Assembly (NCBI GenBank): GCA_030295235.1
Contig: AP026164.1
Coordinates: 930,001 to 994,000, forward strand
Length of the DNA: 64,000 bases
From: Fistulifera solaris
Taxonomy: Eukaryota > Bacillariophyta > Bacillariophyceae > Naviculales > Stauroneidaceae
Reading direction: 5' to 3'
Shown here: positions 23,412-35,021 of the stretch, one piece after another
How the letters are laid out: each line of letters opens with the position of its first letter
Position numbering within the stretch: position 1 is the stretch's first letter
Made by a program: the position numbers and the translations under genes
Notes under the pieces: generated by a model
The model's database searches: none
What the model was told of the DNA's origin: nothing
Seen by the model: only the letters and a program-made list of their open reading frames with translations

Positions 23412-24521
23412 GCTTTCTACGATATTATTACGCACGACAAAAAATGATCAGATTGTCTATATCCCGCGAAATTTTTTGCGACATTCCTATGATTCCAAAC
23501 ATTTGGCGACAAATTCGACGAAGTGTTTTTGTGGTATAGGTTGTCAAAAAGAGAAAAATTACGTTTATAAACAATTATTTCGCTATGAGTTCCTAAGGAA
23601 ACTAATTGTTTTACTACAGCAAATTATTGCAGTGTTCTCTAAGAAGATCTTAAAATTTCAATGTAAATGGAACTAATAGACCCAGTGAATAGTAATTTGA
23701 AACTTGACTTCATTGTGTTAAGTTGACTAATGACTGAAGTGCAGTCGTGATTTAAGTTGACAGTACCCTTTGGTCTACGGATGACAATCATTCCCAATGC
23801 TTTTCGACATTCGATGCAAAGAAACGATGTGTGAGTTGCAAATGCTACGAGAGTATTTGGAATGTGGAACACAAGTTTGTAGAATGAACGAACGCTCGGT
23901 TGCAGTCTTACTCGTAAAATATGAATTTATGACTGAACAGCAGTCGTGGTGGAAGGTCTCCTTCACTTTGGGCCTATAGTCAAAACCCGACGAACCTCTC
24001 CGCAAGGCTTTTGAGCATCAATAGTCGATGTGCTCACTGAGAATGCTGCTGAAAGCTTTACAAGGTACCGGTACCAGGTATCAAAGAACAAGAAAGGTCA
24101 GCAAATTTGAGGAATGAACAAGACTTGGCAATGGCTCCGGGATATTGACTCGTGACTTTTTTTAAAGTGCAGTCGCGGTTAAGTTGAAACGACACTTTGG
24201 CTTTACAGCAAATAGTTAGCTTAGAAGACAACAATGAAATATCGAATTGAAATAGATATAAACAAGACCTAATTTACATTATGTAGCCTTCTTAATGAAA
24301 AAATATACGATTGCTGTTTTTGAATGCTGGTAGGTTGGATAAAGGTAGTATGCAATGCATTCCACATGACTGGATTGTAGCATAAGTCACGTTTAACCCC
24401 GCCGCATGCAAACGACAACAATAAAACAGAAAGGTGAATAATAAAACCAAGCAGTAATCATCAACCGCACCTGCCTTATGAGTGCAACGATCAAGCAATT
24501 CAGAACAATTCCACAAGAGTA
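23412..24521. other. Intergenic region with three related repeat units
   Basis: No gene is supported in about 1.1 kb. It contains three copies of a degenerate unit (23730-23780, 23929-23978, 24151-24209) and the double palindrome ggtaccggtaccaggta at 24064-24080. Confidence 0.45.
23730..24209. repeat. Three dispersed copies of a TGACT...GCAGTCG repeat unit
   Basis: Units at 23730-23780, 23929-23978 and 24151-24209 each read tgact, a short gap, gcagtcg, then g/tgtt with aagttga (units 1 and 3), and end cactttgg or ccctttgg plus a ctaya element. Spacing is about 200 bp. Unit 2 is the most diverged. The similar pair near 14.05 and 14.23 kb suggests a dispersed family. Confidence 0.5.
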
Positions 24522-26476
24522 ATGCGAGTCAACAAGTTGGGGAAGTTGGCTTGGAGCGTAGATGTTCGCCGTTTCTGGCAATACATCGCATGCTTCCTTG
24601 TCGTTCATTTCCAGTGCCTTTCAGCCTTTTCCCCGTACTACCACCGATCTTGTCAAAGCCACTATTCCGAAAGAAAAGATGTCTTCAAAATAAAACACGG
24701 GTTTCCGTTTCATAATCTTGCAACATCGGATAGTAATTACTCGCAAGAAAAGCGACGGCAGAGTTTGGTGGTAGGCAACGATCCCCTTCTTTCTTTGAAC
24801 ATGAATCTAGATGCACTGGCTCGCGCTCAAGCCGCAGAACGAGCGCAAGAACTTTACCAACGAATCGCTGCCTTACACCGTGAAGGATATTACGCAGTCT
24901 CTCCTGACGTGGTTTCTTTTAACTCCGTCATCAAGGCGTGGCAATCAGACCCCTCCCGTGCCTTGGAATTTTGGGAGCAAGAAGTGGACCAGCTTGCACC
25001 GAAAGATAAGCCAAACACGCGCAGCTTCAACACGTTTTTACTATCACTTGCAAATGCGGGATTGTACAAGTCAGCGGAAGAATTATTGGAGCAAATGAAA
25101 AACTCTGAATCAGTGGTGATTCCCGACCGTATAACATACAACACCGTTTTGTTGAGCTACCTATTGAGTGCGGAAGATTCGATTGCGGCAGACCGCGCAG
25201 AAATATTACTGAAAGAGATGCTATCCGGAGAAAACGATCTTTCTTTGGCGAGCATTCATTATTGCCGTCCTGACATTATATCATTTAACACGGTCATCGC
25301 CACGTGGGCGAATCATCCCAACCCGGAGGTTGCAGTTGCAAAAGTTGAGGAGTGGTTACAGTTTGTAATGAACTATCCTGGTGTGAAGCCTGATATATAT
25401 ACCTACACTACGGTGTTGCACGCCTGGGTACGCTATGGTCGTACGAGACGTGAGAAACAGCGTACAAACACAGAACCTAAATCGACGTTTGACGACTCCT
25501 CGGCGGCAAGGATTCGTGAAATTTTCCAGGAAATTGATAACGCTGGATTGATTCCGAATCGAGTTACGTATACAGTAGCAATGCAAGAACTTGCTCTGAA
25601 TGCAAATGGAGGGCCCGAAACAGCGAGAGAACTCTTACGAGAAATGCTGGCAAAAGTAATGCTCACCCCGAGGCTCGCCCAGACGTTGTTACGTTCTCTG
25701 TATTGATTGGCGCGTACTCGGATTTAGCAAGAGAGTCCCCCGAAGAGTCAATACAATCTTGCATCATTACTCTTTCTGAAATGAAGCAATTGGCGAAACG
25801 TTGGCCCGACGTTGCACCAAATGAGCGAACTTATACGAGTATGATCTCTGTCTTAGCGCAGTCTCGTACATGGGAAGCTGGGCCGTTGGCAGAAAAACTG
25901 TTACAAGATATGTGGAACACGCCAGAGTTGACGCCATCCTCGATCCATTATAATGCGTGCATCAACGTGTTTGCCAAGTCTTCTCGGGCGGACAAAGCAA
26001 TGCGCGCTGAACGCATTTGGCAAGATATGAAAGCAAAGGGGATAGCGGAAGACACAATCACATACAATACTCTGTTAGCTGTGACGTCTGGAGTCTTTGG
26101 TTCGTCGAACCTAAAAACGTTAGGACTGAAACTAGGCATCAAGGTCTTCCAAAGTCTTCAAGAAAACCCAGAATGCATTCCAAATACTTTATCCTATTTT
26201 TATTGGTTCAAAACGATACGACGGTTAATGGAGCCCTCTCATCCTCTTCGCGATGCTGTCGTCAGACAAGCATTCGATTTATGTTGTCAGCAAGGCTGTC
26301 TTAATGACACTTTGTTGCAGTATCTAACGACTCATTTCGATTCTATGTGTTCCCTTTTAGAACGTTTGGTCCAAGTTGAAGGCAAGGAAGGACAAAATAG
26401 CCCCTTTTCAACTGAATGTCTTCCGAGAGAGTGGTCGAAAAATGCCTTGAAAAATCGATCTAAAGTCGAATGGTAA
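24522..26476 (+). CDS. Pentatricopeptide repeat (PPR) protein, probably plastid-targeted
   Basis: The protein is about 651 residues. The N-terminus has a hydrophobic signal (WQYIACFLVVHFQCLSAFSPYY) with a SAF-P motif, as in diatom plastid bipartite presequences. About nine PPR units follow, for example VVSFNSVIKAW, TRSFNTFLLSLANAGL, RITYNTVLLSYL, IISFNTVIATW, IYTYTTVLHAW, RVTYTVAMQEL, VVTFSVLIGAYSDLA, ERTYTSMISVLAQS and TITYNTLLAV. PPR proteins bind organelle RNA. The frame breaks at a C4 run (25666-25669). A fifth C gives LTPEARPDVVTFS and continues the repeat register across the join, so a homopolymer deletion is likely. Confidence 0.88.
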
Positions 26477-27339
26477 TGCTAGGCTAGTCGCGCCAATACA
26501 CCGCCTCCGAAACCGTTGTGGTTAAACACTCATGACTGATTAATCGATCATCCTCTAGCCTTCTGGAAGCTAATGCTTAAAAATGATCCGAGAGACGGCA
26601 GAGAAGCATCGAAACATCGCTGCTTTTGGTTTCCACGGTTCCAGGAACTTTTGACTAAGTTCGTGCGAACAAAATCCGCTCACATCGTCACATCTATCCA
26701 CACCATGGGAAAGTAAAAAGTATATTCTGTCTTTTGTGGGCACATGCGCGCTTGCTGCGAGCAGCAATGTGCTTGTCCTACCTGGACCTTATTTCACCCA
26801 AATAGCCATATGGAATGGAAAGAATTGTCGGCGCACGTTTTCCTTATACTGCTGAATCAAATGAAACGAACACCTCTTTCGATAGGCTGAAGTTGCGAGT
26901 GACAACGGGAGGGACGGTATCAGCACTACGTTCTTCAGAAGCACGCTTTCTATGATTCGCACCCTTCCACTTTCCCGTGGATCATGGTCCCGAACACCCA
27001 TCACCCTCTAAGTTGTATAGAGAGAGAGAGAGAGATCCGAATCATTAACTCCGTATTCCGTGATGATCAAGCAGTAGCATGCGTTGAGTTTGATTATTGA
27101 CTTGACACGAAACGGCTCATTTTTCTGTTAAATGTACTCAATCTACTTGGAAACGGTACTAGATTTGTACTCCTGACTAACAATAGAAAGTCGTTCGGTG
27201 CTCAAATGCGAACATAATTTTTCATTTTCTGCCCTCTCACAAAATTTGTTTCGAGTGAAAATAAATTACAATACGCCACAATTACGAAACATCTCAGCAA
27301 AATTAAAGCTCTCTTGATGGAAATCATCAAGACAAGACG
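26477..27339. other. Spacer upstream of the flavoprotein array
   Basis: No gene supported. An AG dinucleotide run occurs at 27019-27035. The promoter of flavoprotein copy 1 is presumably near its right end. Confidence 0.4.
27019..27035. repeat. AG microsatellite
   Basis: About eight AG units in tandem, in non-coding sequence. Confidence 0.8.
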
Positions 27340-29023
27340 ATGAGTCGATTGGTGATACTTTTTGTGACGTTCCTCACCGTGCTTTGCGAGAACGAGAGAG
27401 TTTTTCTTAGATTTCGACCCGGATGCTGAACGATCCATGTCTTGTCGATCGGACGAGTTTCAATGCTACGTTAATTGGCATGACTCCGTAAACGTTGGCG
27501 GGTCGGTTGCAACCTTAATCTCGCCCAATAACACTGACAGTAACGACTTCTCTTCCGGGCTTGCGGCACTTCAACAGCTTGTTGATGAAGTCTACAGCGA
27601 CGGACGCAGAATGCGAGCCTACGGATCAAAATGGTCTCTTAGCAATGTCGCCTATACAAACGATGTTATGATGAATTCACAAGGCCTGACTTATTGCAAA
27701 GTCGGTATTGATGATGAAAGCCACGTGACTGCTGCGTACAAAGGCATTCGGAATCGGCTGGCGATCGTGCAAGCTGGAATGATGGTGAGAGATGTCCACC
27801 AAGCGCTCAAGGTGAAGAATTTAGCGTTATCCACCACTGGAGCTGGAGATGGCCAGCGTTTTGCAGGTGCGATTAGTACGGGAACACATGGCTCCGCGTT
27901 GCACTACGGTGCGATGCAAGAATTCGTCCGCGCGTTACACATTGTGATCCCAGGGGAGCACGTTCTGCTCCAGAGATCTTCCGATCCGGTCATCACGGAC
28001 GCTTTCGGTGAATGGATGGACGGATCCCGCGTCATCGCCAATGATACGCTGTTCGACGCAGCGGTTGTAAGCTTTGGTAGCTTCGGAGTCATTCACGCGT
28101 TAATTATCGAAGCAGAACCACTTTACGAGCTGAAGTTACAGTCGAAGCAATTCAGTTACGACTTAATCAAGCCTGTTCTTGAATCGCTCGATCCAAGCTC
28201 GCTCGGTTTTGACGGAATATATTCCGATTTGCCGTTTCATTTTGAAGTTGCCATCAATCCGTATAATCGCAACACAAATGGATGTTTTGTCCGTCTGTTC
28301 GAGAAGGTGACGCTTTCAGACGAAGAATTTCAAATTCAGCAAGAAAGTGGATTGCTAGACGCGTATGATCCCGAGGAAGCTGACTTGTTTGAGGCGGTTG
28401 GCCAGGCTTTTAGGCCTTCAATGGGACTACTCCCTACCGCGGCGATGAGAAAGGTGGTATTTGGCAGGGGGAGTTCAGTTTGCGTTGCGCAAAGTCTTCC
28501 AAACTAAATCAAGAACAGAACAAAGTAAGACAAAGAAACCATATGAATGGTTTACATTCAAGGGCGCACACGATCCATCGACAATGTCACCGGTCCCTGG
28601 AACTGCCTTTGAGATTGGAGTACCAGCTGAGCGAGTTGTTGAGGCCGTCGAGCTCATTTTCAGCATTGTGGACACTAATCCACTGGCTGCCCCTGTCGCA
28701 ATTCGCTTCATCAAAAAATCTAGGGCGACTTTAGCGTTTACAAAGTTCAATCTGACTGCTTCTATTGAAGTTTCGGGTCCTTACGATCGTGTCTTTTTCG
28801 AAGCCAGATAGAGATTCGGAACAGAATTTACGAAGCACTAGCTACTAGTGGAATACCGCACACCTACCATTGGGGACAGGGCTTTCCCGTGAATGACGTA
28901 TGGATACCATCTGCTTTTGGGGAGCAGCTTGATACATGGAAAAAGACACGGGCCGAGTTCTTGGGTGACTCTATTGAGACATTTTCCAGTGATCTTTTGG
29001 AAGATATTGGATTGTATCCCTAA
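27340..29023 (+). CDS. Secreted aldonolactone-oxidase-like FAD oxidoreductase, array copy 1 (three frame breaks)
   Basis: First of four tandem paralogues (about 560 residues) of the VAO/GULO/ALO flavoprotein fold. A signal peptide (MSRLVILFVTFLTVLCENE) precedes the FAD domain (YGSKWSLSNVAYTNDVMMNS, GAISTGTHGSALHYG, SFGSFGVIHALIIEAEPLY) and the cap/substrate domain, ending HTYHWGQGFP and LEDIGLYP. Three single-base frame changes sit in homopolymers: T5 at 27401-27405 (four expected), G5 at 28467-28471 (four expected) and T5 at 28794-28798 (six expected). Each change restores paralogue sequence. Either the copy is an assembly-damaged intact gene or a young pseudogene. In three of the four copies the loop reads G-S-K-W-S-L-S/N (G-S-T-W in copy 4), where GULO and ALO have G-H-S-P-S with the FAD-linked His. 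Confidence 0.8.
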
Positions 29024-30073
29024 CTTGACGTGTTTTATCCAGTAAGATGATACTTGCTTTCGAGAAACTGATTACATTGCTGCTTAATGAAACTCCTCTG
29101 GTTACTTCGAGCGCCACAGAAAGCATTAGATGCTACGGAGTATTGCTTTTGCAAGTCAGAGCTGGTGCCGAACTTTTTCACGTTTTGTGGTGAGATGGTT
29201 GTGGATAGCTGCTTGGATACCGTGCCCCAACAAAATGCGATAGACATAGCTATAGCCATCAAAGTTGTCGCTTTATCTTTGAGTCTGTCTCAATTTGCTA
29301 TTTATTTGCTCATTCACGTATTGCTAATTTGGAGAATAACTAGTCTGTTTGAAGTTTTTTGACTTTTTTATTGTCTGTTGTCATTAGAACTGAACAAGTC
29401 TTGTTCTCATTCATTGTAACAGGTAAAACCTTTACAAAAATCGAACTGCTCTGGGTTCAGATCGGAAGTCGTCAGCGCCGGGCAACCCAACGCGAAGCTG
29501 ACCGACCATTGAGGAATGCAAGACTTCGTTGAAGTACTTGTTTTTCCATGCAAAATCCGAACTCTTGGTTCGTCGCAAAAACATTCGCATCCATTTGTTC
29601 TTCATGATTTTCTGTCAAGGGGATGCGAACCCAAAGAATGACCTCTAGTAGAGGGCCGTAGTATCGTTGCGGACCGAAACAAAGGCCTCATACCGGACTA
29701 ACAATTGGTGAAAAACAGCACGCTTTTTTGATTTTCACTAATAAATGCGAATACTGAAACGTGTAGCTGCGCAAGGCGCCACAAACACAAAGAGTCGCAT
29801 TTCAGTGACATACATGTTCGCTTCAGAGAGCTAAATGCTATTTGCTCGACGCGAATACCATGCACAGAGCAGCGAGCCTCTTACAGAGTAAAGATCAGAA
29901 CCTTTGCCATTGCTCGCCATTGCCCTTATTCCCTCGTGACAACGAAAATCGAACCTTATATCAATTATGCCTCTCCTCGGTAAAAGCCATTCCGTCAAGA
30001 GTTGCAATGCTCATAAAATACAAACAAATTTCACAGCAAAAATACACATTTTCTAAAAATCTTCACTGATTCC
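29024..30073. other. Spacer between array copies 1 and 2
   Basis: No gene supported in 1.05 kb. A hydrophobic 91-codon open frame at 29087-29362 has no homologue I recognise and no intron signals, and is left out. Confidence 0.4.
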
Positions 30074-31752
30074 ATGATTCGTTCAACACTATTGTGCGCT
30101 CTTTGCTTCACTTCGTTCAGTGCTGCCGAAAGAGATTTTTATCTGCGAGATCCTGATACTGTTAAGGCGTTGGCTTGTCGTCGGCATGAGGATCGATGCT
30201 TCCTCAATTGGTACAAGTCCATCAACGTTGGTGGTCCAATCGAAGCCCGGGAGGCTCCGAATAACACTGATAGCACCGACTTTACGTCCGGTCTCGCGGC
30301 CATCCAAAACATCGTTGACGAAGCTTTTGACAACGGGCTCAGAATCCGAGCCCATGGATCAAAGTGGTCACTCAGTAACGCCGCCTACACAAATGATGTC
30401 ATGATGAACTCACAAGGGCTTACTTACTGCAAAGTCGGTATTGATGATACAGATCATGTGACTCCTGAGTACCAAAACATTCGCGACCGCCTTGTGATCG
30501 TCCAGTCGGGTGTGATGGTGAGGGATCTTCATCAGATACTTAAGAACAACTCGTTGGCCTTGCCTACAACGGTGGCCGCAGGTGGGGAACGCTTAGTAGG
30601 GGCGGTCAGCACGGGGCTCATGGTTCAGCGCAAGCCTACGGCGCGATGCAAGAAGTCGTGCGCGCTATCCATATTGTTATTCCAAGCGGACACTTTTTGC
30701 TTCAGCGAGCTACTGATCCAGTTATCACCGAAGACTTTGGTCTGTGGCTGGATGGAGCCAGCGTCATCAGTGACGATACTCTGTTCAATGCCGCACTTGT
30801 CAGCTTTGGCAGCTTTGGTATCATTCATGCGGTTGTCATCGAAACAGAACCACTTTACGGATTGAAGTTACAATCAAAGCAGTTCAGCTATGACAAGGTA
30901 AGGCCTGTTCTCGAGTCACTAAATCCAAGCTCACTTGGTTTCGATGGAATCGGAACTGAGTTGCCCTTCCACTTTGAAGTTTCATTCAATCCCTACAAGC
31001 GCGACAAGGATGGTTGCTTCGTCCGCTTGTTTGAAAAAAGTTGAACTCCCCGAAGAAGACTTGAGCATTCAGCAAGAGAGTGAACTGTTGGAGACCTACA
31101 GACCGACAAACTTGTTTGAGGCCCTTGACCAGACAATTACAACCTCAATGGCGCTGCTCCCTACGACCATTTTGAAGAAGATTGTGTTCGGTAGAGGTGT
31201 ACAAATTGTGTTGCAGAACGTATTCCGGACTACATCCCCTGGGGATCAGGGTCAGGTAAGGAAACCCTACGAATGGTTCAACTACGAAGGAGCCAAATAC
31301 GCATCGTCGGAAGCCCCAATCGCCGGAACGAGCATCGAGATTGGTGTACCAGCCGATCGAGTAGTCGAGGCCATCGAAATCATCTTCAAGATTGTCGACC
31401 GCGACCCTGTTGCCGCACCAGTTGCCGTGCGCCTTGTCAAAAAGTCCGGTGCAATGTTGGCGTTTACCAAGTATGATCTGACAGCCACCATTGAAATGCC
31501 GGGTCCGTGCGATCGCATCCTTTTCCGCCATCGACTCAAGACTATGCAAAGATCTTTAAAGCGTTTGCCGCTAGTGACATACCGCATACTTATCACTGGG
31601 GTCAGCAACTTCCGTTGAATGAGGTATGGGTACCCAAAGCCTTTGGAGAAGATGTAGTAGAGACATGGAAACAAACACGCGCCGACTTCTTAGGTGATGC
31701 CGTCGACACCTTCTCGAACGAAATGATGGAGGACCTTGGGCTGTACCCGTAA
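30074..31752 (+). CDS. Secreted aldonolactone-oxidase-like FAD oxidoreductase, array copy 2 (three frame breaks)
   Basis: A signal peptide MIRSTLLCALCFTSFSAAE, nearly the same as in copy 4, precedes the FAD domain with AHGSKWSLSNAAYTND, GAVSTG(T)HGSA and SFGSFGIIHAVVIETEPLY, and the cap domain to HTYHWGQQLP and LEDLGLYP. Three breaks: a missing base at 30616/30617 (acgggg|ctcat, an A expected to give STGTHG); A6 at 31034-31039 (five expected, to give FEKVELPEED); and a missing base at 31532-31537 (cgactc, expected cgaactc). The first is not a homopolymer-length change in the strict sense. Copies 3 and 4 have none, so real decay of copy 2 is possible, but the same error class is seen in housekeeping genes of this window. 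Confidence 0.8.
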
Positions 31753-32687
31753 ATGACTTTTCCGTTTTCATGTTTAGGTAGCATCATTTCATGATCCATC
31801 AATTCCATCAACTTGAATACGTAGCGATTGCATTTGAACACGACAGAATGTTCTTTCAGCCCTAGTATTTTTTGTGTGTCTGCTGCCAAGCGATCTACCC
31901 ATCCTATCCTCTGGATCTGCTAAGATTGGGAAATGAGCAAAGCAATAAGAGATAACTCTCAGGAAATTTTGAGATAATTCTAAAGAAGATATCAAAAAGG
32001 CAACACCGCTGTTGCGTACTCCGTAATATTGATTGATTGACGAGAATGGGCCAATTCAACGTCAACACCTACTTGTACCAAGTATTGCATCGCATAAATG
32101 AGTCCTGAGTTGTCTTCGATCATCCGCTGGTCGCTGGTCGCTGGCGGGTTCGCGGAACTGCTCTTTCGTAATTCGTACGTTTTCGCCAACCACTACCAGG
32201 GAACGGCGTTAAAATTCTGCCTCGTCGTAGACGCTAGGTAGAATCTTGTAGTGGGAGGCAGAATTTTAACGTCCTTCCCATATCTGCTGTTGAATAGACG
32301 TCATTTGTACATGGTACCAGGTACACATTTGTATTCACCAATTCACCAAGTATTTGCTTAGGCGTCATGCGGACTTTCGGAGTTTCCTTTCTGTCTGAGA
32401 ACTGGGAAATGGCATCATTGGCAATAAGTGCATTAGCCACGTCATACTATGGAAGAGGTTGGTGGTTGGTGGTATGTGAGAATGGTACTGTATGTGTACT
32501 TTGTACTGTGCATCTGTGTCACAGTATGAGGACTTTCCAAGAACATCACAAACAAAAAGCCTAACTTTTATCACAATCCCAATCGCTGACTCTGACTCTG
32601 ACGGAAGAAAACTAATTGCATGCTCGAACATTGGCCATAGGCAAGGCAGCCAACGCGCGTCAAACATGGTAAAGAATCAAATTGAAA
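31753..32687. other. Spacer between array copies 2 and 3 with inverted repeat
   Basis: No gene supported. It holds a perfect 17-bp inverted repeat (32207-32223/32255-32271) and a ggtaccaggtac palindrome-like element at 32313-32324. Confidence 0.5.
32207..32271. repeat. Perfect 17-bp inverted repeat with 31-nt loop
   Basis: The arm cgttaaaattctgcctc (32207-32223) is the exact reverse complement of gaggcagaattttaacg (32255-32271). It would form a strong stem-loop in DNA or RNA. No coding sequence overlaps. It could be a small foldback element, a transcription end for copy 2, or the footprint of a transposon. Confidence 0.75.
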
Positions 32688-34400
32688 ATGAAGACGAACC
32701 CGACGACAGCATTTCTTTATCTCGCGATTTGTTTGGCGCGAGTGGGAGGGCTGGATGGTGAGGAGATGCGTGATAGCCGGCGCTCTTCGTGTGGCAGAAA
32801 CGACGATCAATGCTTTACCAATTGGTACAAATCAGTTGGTGTAGGCGGCTTCGTAGACGAAATTGTTAGTCCGACGAACCAACAGAACCCCGGATTTACA
32901 ATAGATGAAAGCAAATTGTTTTTAAGTGGTCTCACTCTCCTCACGGAACTGGTAGATCGTGTCTACGGCGAAGGGCTGAGAGCCCGCGCTCACGGATCTA
33001 AATGGTCTCTCAATAATATCGCTTACACAGACGATGTCGTGGTCAACTCGCAAGGACTAACTTACAGAAAAATTGGTATCGAAGATGAGACGCACGTTAC
33101 TCCGGAGTACATAGACATTCGCAATCGCTTGGCAATAGTCCAATCGGGAGTCATGACGACAGATATCAACAAAGATTTATCTGAGAAATCACTGGCGCTC
33201 TCCACCAATGCCGCCACAGATGGACAGCGTCTCGTCGGGGCGGTTAGTACGGGGACCCATGGCTCAGCTGTAAACTATGGGTCAATGCCAGAATTTGTTC
33301 GAGCCATCCATATTGTTATCCCTGGAGAACATGTTCTAATTCAAAGAGCATCTGACGTAGTAATAACGGAGTCATTTGCTGAATGGTTGGGTGGAGCTCG
33401 CGTCATCAACGATGATACACTGTTCAACGCTGCTGTTGTCAGCTTTGGTAGCTTTGGGATTATACACGCATTAATCATCGAGGCCGAACCTCTTTACAAA
33501 CTAAGACTACAGTCGAAACAGTTCAACTACGATCAGGTCCGACCTGTATTGGAGTCCCTTGATCCGAGTTCACTTGGTTTCGAAGGAATAGGGTCTGAAT
33601 TGCCTTTTCACTTTGAGGTCGCTATCAATGCTTATAGACGCAACAATGGCGGTTGCTTCGTCCGATTGTTTGAAAAGATAGCCGTTACCGACCAAGCGTT
33701 CAGCACGCAAGCAGAAGGAAATGTCTTTAGTCGCGAGGGTGCAAACGACACTAGTATCGACCTCTACGAAGCTATGGGGACAGCGTTTCGTCCTGCAATG
33801 GGACTTCTTCCCTCGGCATTTCTGAAGCGTAGAGTGTATGGCCGAGTGCTACAGATTGTTCTGCGCAACTTCTTCAAAACCAACCAGAAACGGTTGCAGG
33901 GCGCTTCCAGAAAACCGCATGAGTGGTTCACCTCCCGAAACAATGGCAGTCCCTCCACGACGTCGCCGATCGCTGGAACAGGTTTAGAATTCGGTGTGCC
34001 AGCGGACAGAGTTGTTGAAGTCATCGAAATAATATTTGACATTGTGAGAGACGACCCACTGGCTGGACAAATCGCTATGCGCTTCATCAAGAAATCCAGC
34101 GCAACATTAGGTTTCAACAAATACGACTTGACCGCCACTGTCGAGATGTCGGGTCCCTATGATGTTGTCTTTTTCCGAAATCAAGGACGAGTGCGGCAAA
34201 AAATAAAAGAAGCCATCGCAGCAAGTGGGATCCCTCACACGTATCACTGGGGTCAAGATTTTCCAATCAACGATGAGTGGGTGCGGAATGCCTATGGCTC
34301 TAGCGTTGACGAGTGGAAGCAAGCGCGCTTGGATTTCCTAGGCGATGCCATCGACACCTTTTCGAACGATCTATTGGAAGATCTTGGGCTATATCCTTGA
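32688..34400 (+). CDS. Secreted aldonolactone-oxidase-like FAD oxidoreductase, array copy 3 (intact)
   Basis: An intact 570-residue frame. I take the ATG at 32688 (MKTNPTTAFLYLAICLARVGG, a signal peptide). The FAD domain has AHGSKWSLNNIAYTDDVVVNS, AVSTGTHGSAVNYGSMPEFV and SFGSFGIIHALIIEAEPLY; the cap domain has GLEFGVPADRVVEVIEIIF and FIKKSSATLGFNKYDLTA, then HTYHWGQDFP and LEDLGLYP. It is the most diverged copy and carries a longer linker after the Cys region (SPTNQQNPGFTIDESKLF). The motif HWGQ stands where characterised aldonolactone oxidases have HW-x-K. The substrate is unknown; the family oxidises sugar lactones or alditols, with release of H2O2 in the oxidases. Confidence 0.88.
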   Translation: MKTNPTTAFLYLAICLARVGGLDGEEMRDSRRSSCGRNDDQCFTNWYKSVGVGGFVDEIVSPTNQQNPGFTIDESKLFLSGLTLLTELVDRVYGEGLRARAHGSKWSLNNIAYTDDVVVNSQGLTYRKIGIEDETHVTPEYIDIRNRLAIVQSGVMTTDINKDLSEKSLALSTNAATDGQRLVGAVSTGTHGSAVNYGSMPEFVRAIHIVIPGEHVLIQRASDVVITESFAEWLGGARVINDDTLFNAAVVSFGSFGIIHALIIEAEPLYKLRLQSKQFNYDQVRPVLESLDPSSLGFEGIGSELPFHFEVAINAYRRNNGGCFVRLFEKIAVTDQAFSTQAEGNVFSREGANDTSIDLYEAMGTAFRPAMGLLPSAFLKRRVYGRVLQIVLRNFFKTNQKRLQGASRKPHEWFTSRNNGSPSTTSPIAGTGLEFGVPADRVVEVIEIIFDIVRDDPLAGQIAMRFIKKSSATLGFNKYDLTATVEMSGPYDVVFFRNQGRVRQKIKEAIAASGIPHTYHWGQDFPINDEWVRNAYGSSVDEWKQARLDFLGDAIDTFSNDLLEDLGLYP

Positions 34401-35021
34401 GTTCCTTATTCTCATTGCAGTGATTTGGGTAAGAGACTACGTTACTTTGCAAAACGGCTCTCGAGTAGATTGGGACGTCAGGGTTGTAATTGAATTCATT
34501 AGAACTTTCTCTCCTCGAAACATGACTCATCATTCTTCGTCTAGCTAAAATAGACACTTGATCATCGGTTAGAAACCCACAAGCAAGTTTACCTTGTTCA
34601 CCATGAGATTTGAGATTTATGAGATCAAAAAGTTTCGTTTGTCGAGCTTCGTCCAACTTTCCAAAACTTCGGCCGAGAGGGGCGTTTCTTATCTACAGAA
34701 GATGCGTCGGTTCGCGTTTAATTAGGCCTCTGTTTAGGCATCCGTTGTACACATTCTAATATAGGCCACATTGAAAGTTTAAGTAATACGCACTGCACAT
34801 ACAAGCAGTACTTTTCTTGGCTCTAAAAAAGAGCAATGGAGCGGTTAAGTGGCCCAATGAAATTCGAAGGAACGCTAAAAGCTTTTATCGTTTATCCTCC
34901 TTTCGTCCTGCATTTTCTTCCTTAACCTCCAATGCGAATGAGAACCGCTTGGCATAAATCAACTGTATTCATAAAATAATCGTTAATAATTTCCACAACT
35001 CGAGGGCTATTCCTTCCTGCT
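34401..35021. other. Spacer between array copies 3 and 4
   Basis: No gene supported. It presumably holds the terminator of copy 3 and the promoter of copy 4. Confidence 0.4.

Noticed and set aside
29087-29362. 91-codon hydrophobic open frame in the spacer after array copy 1
   Set aside because: No homologue recognised, no good start context, and spacer frames of this size occur by chance.
29455-29720. GC-richer stretch considered as a tRNA or other RNA gene
   Set aside because: I could not fold a cloverleaf or find A and B box pairs that convince.
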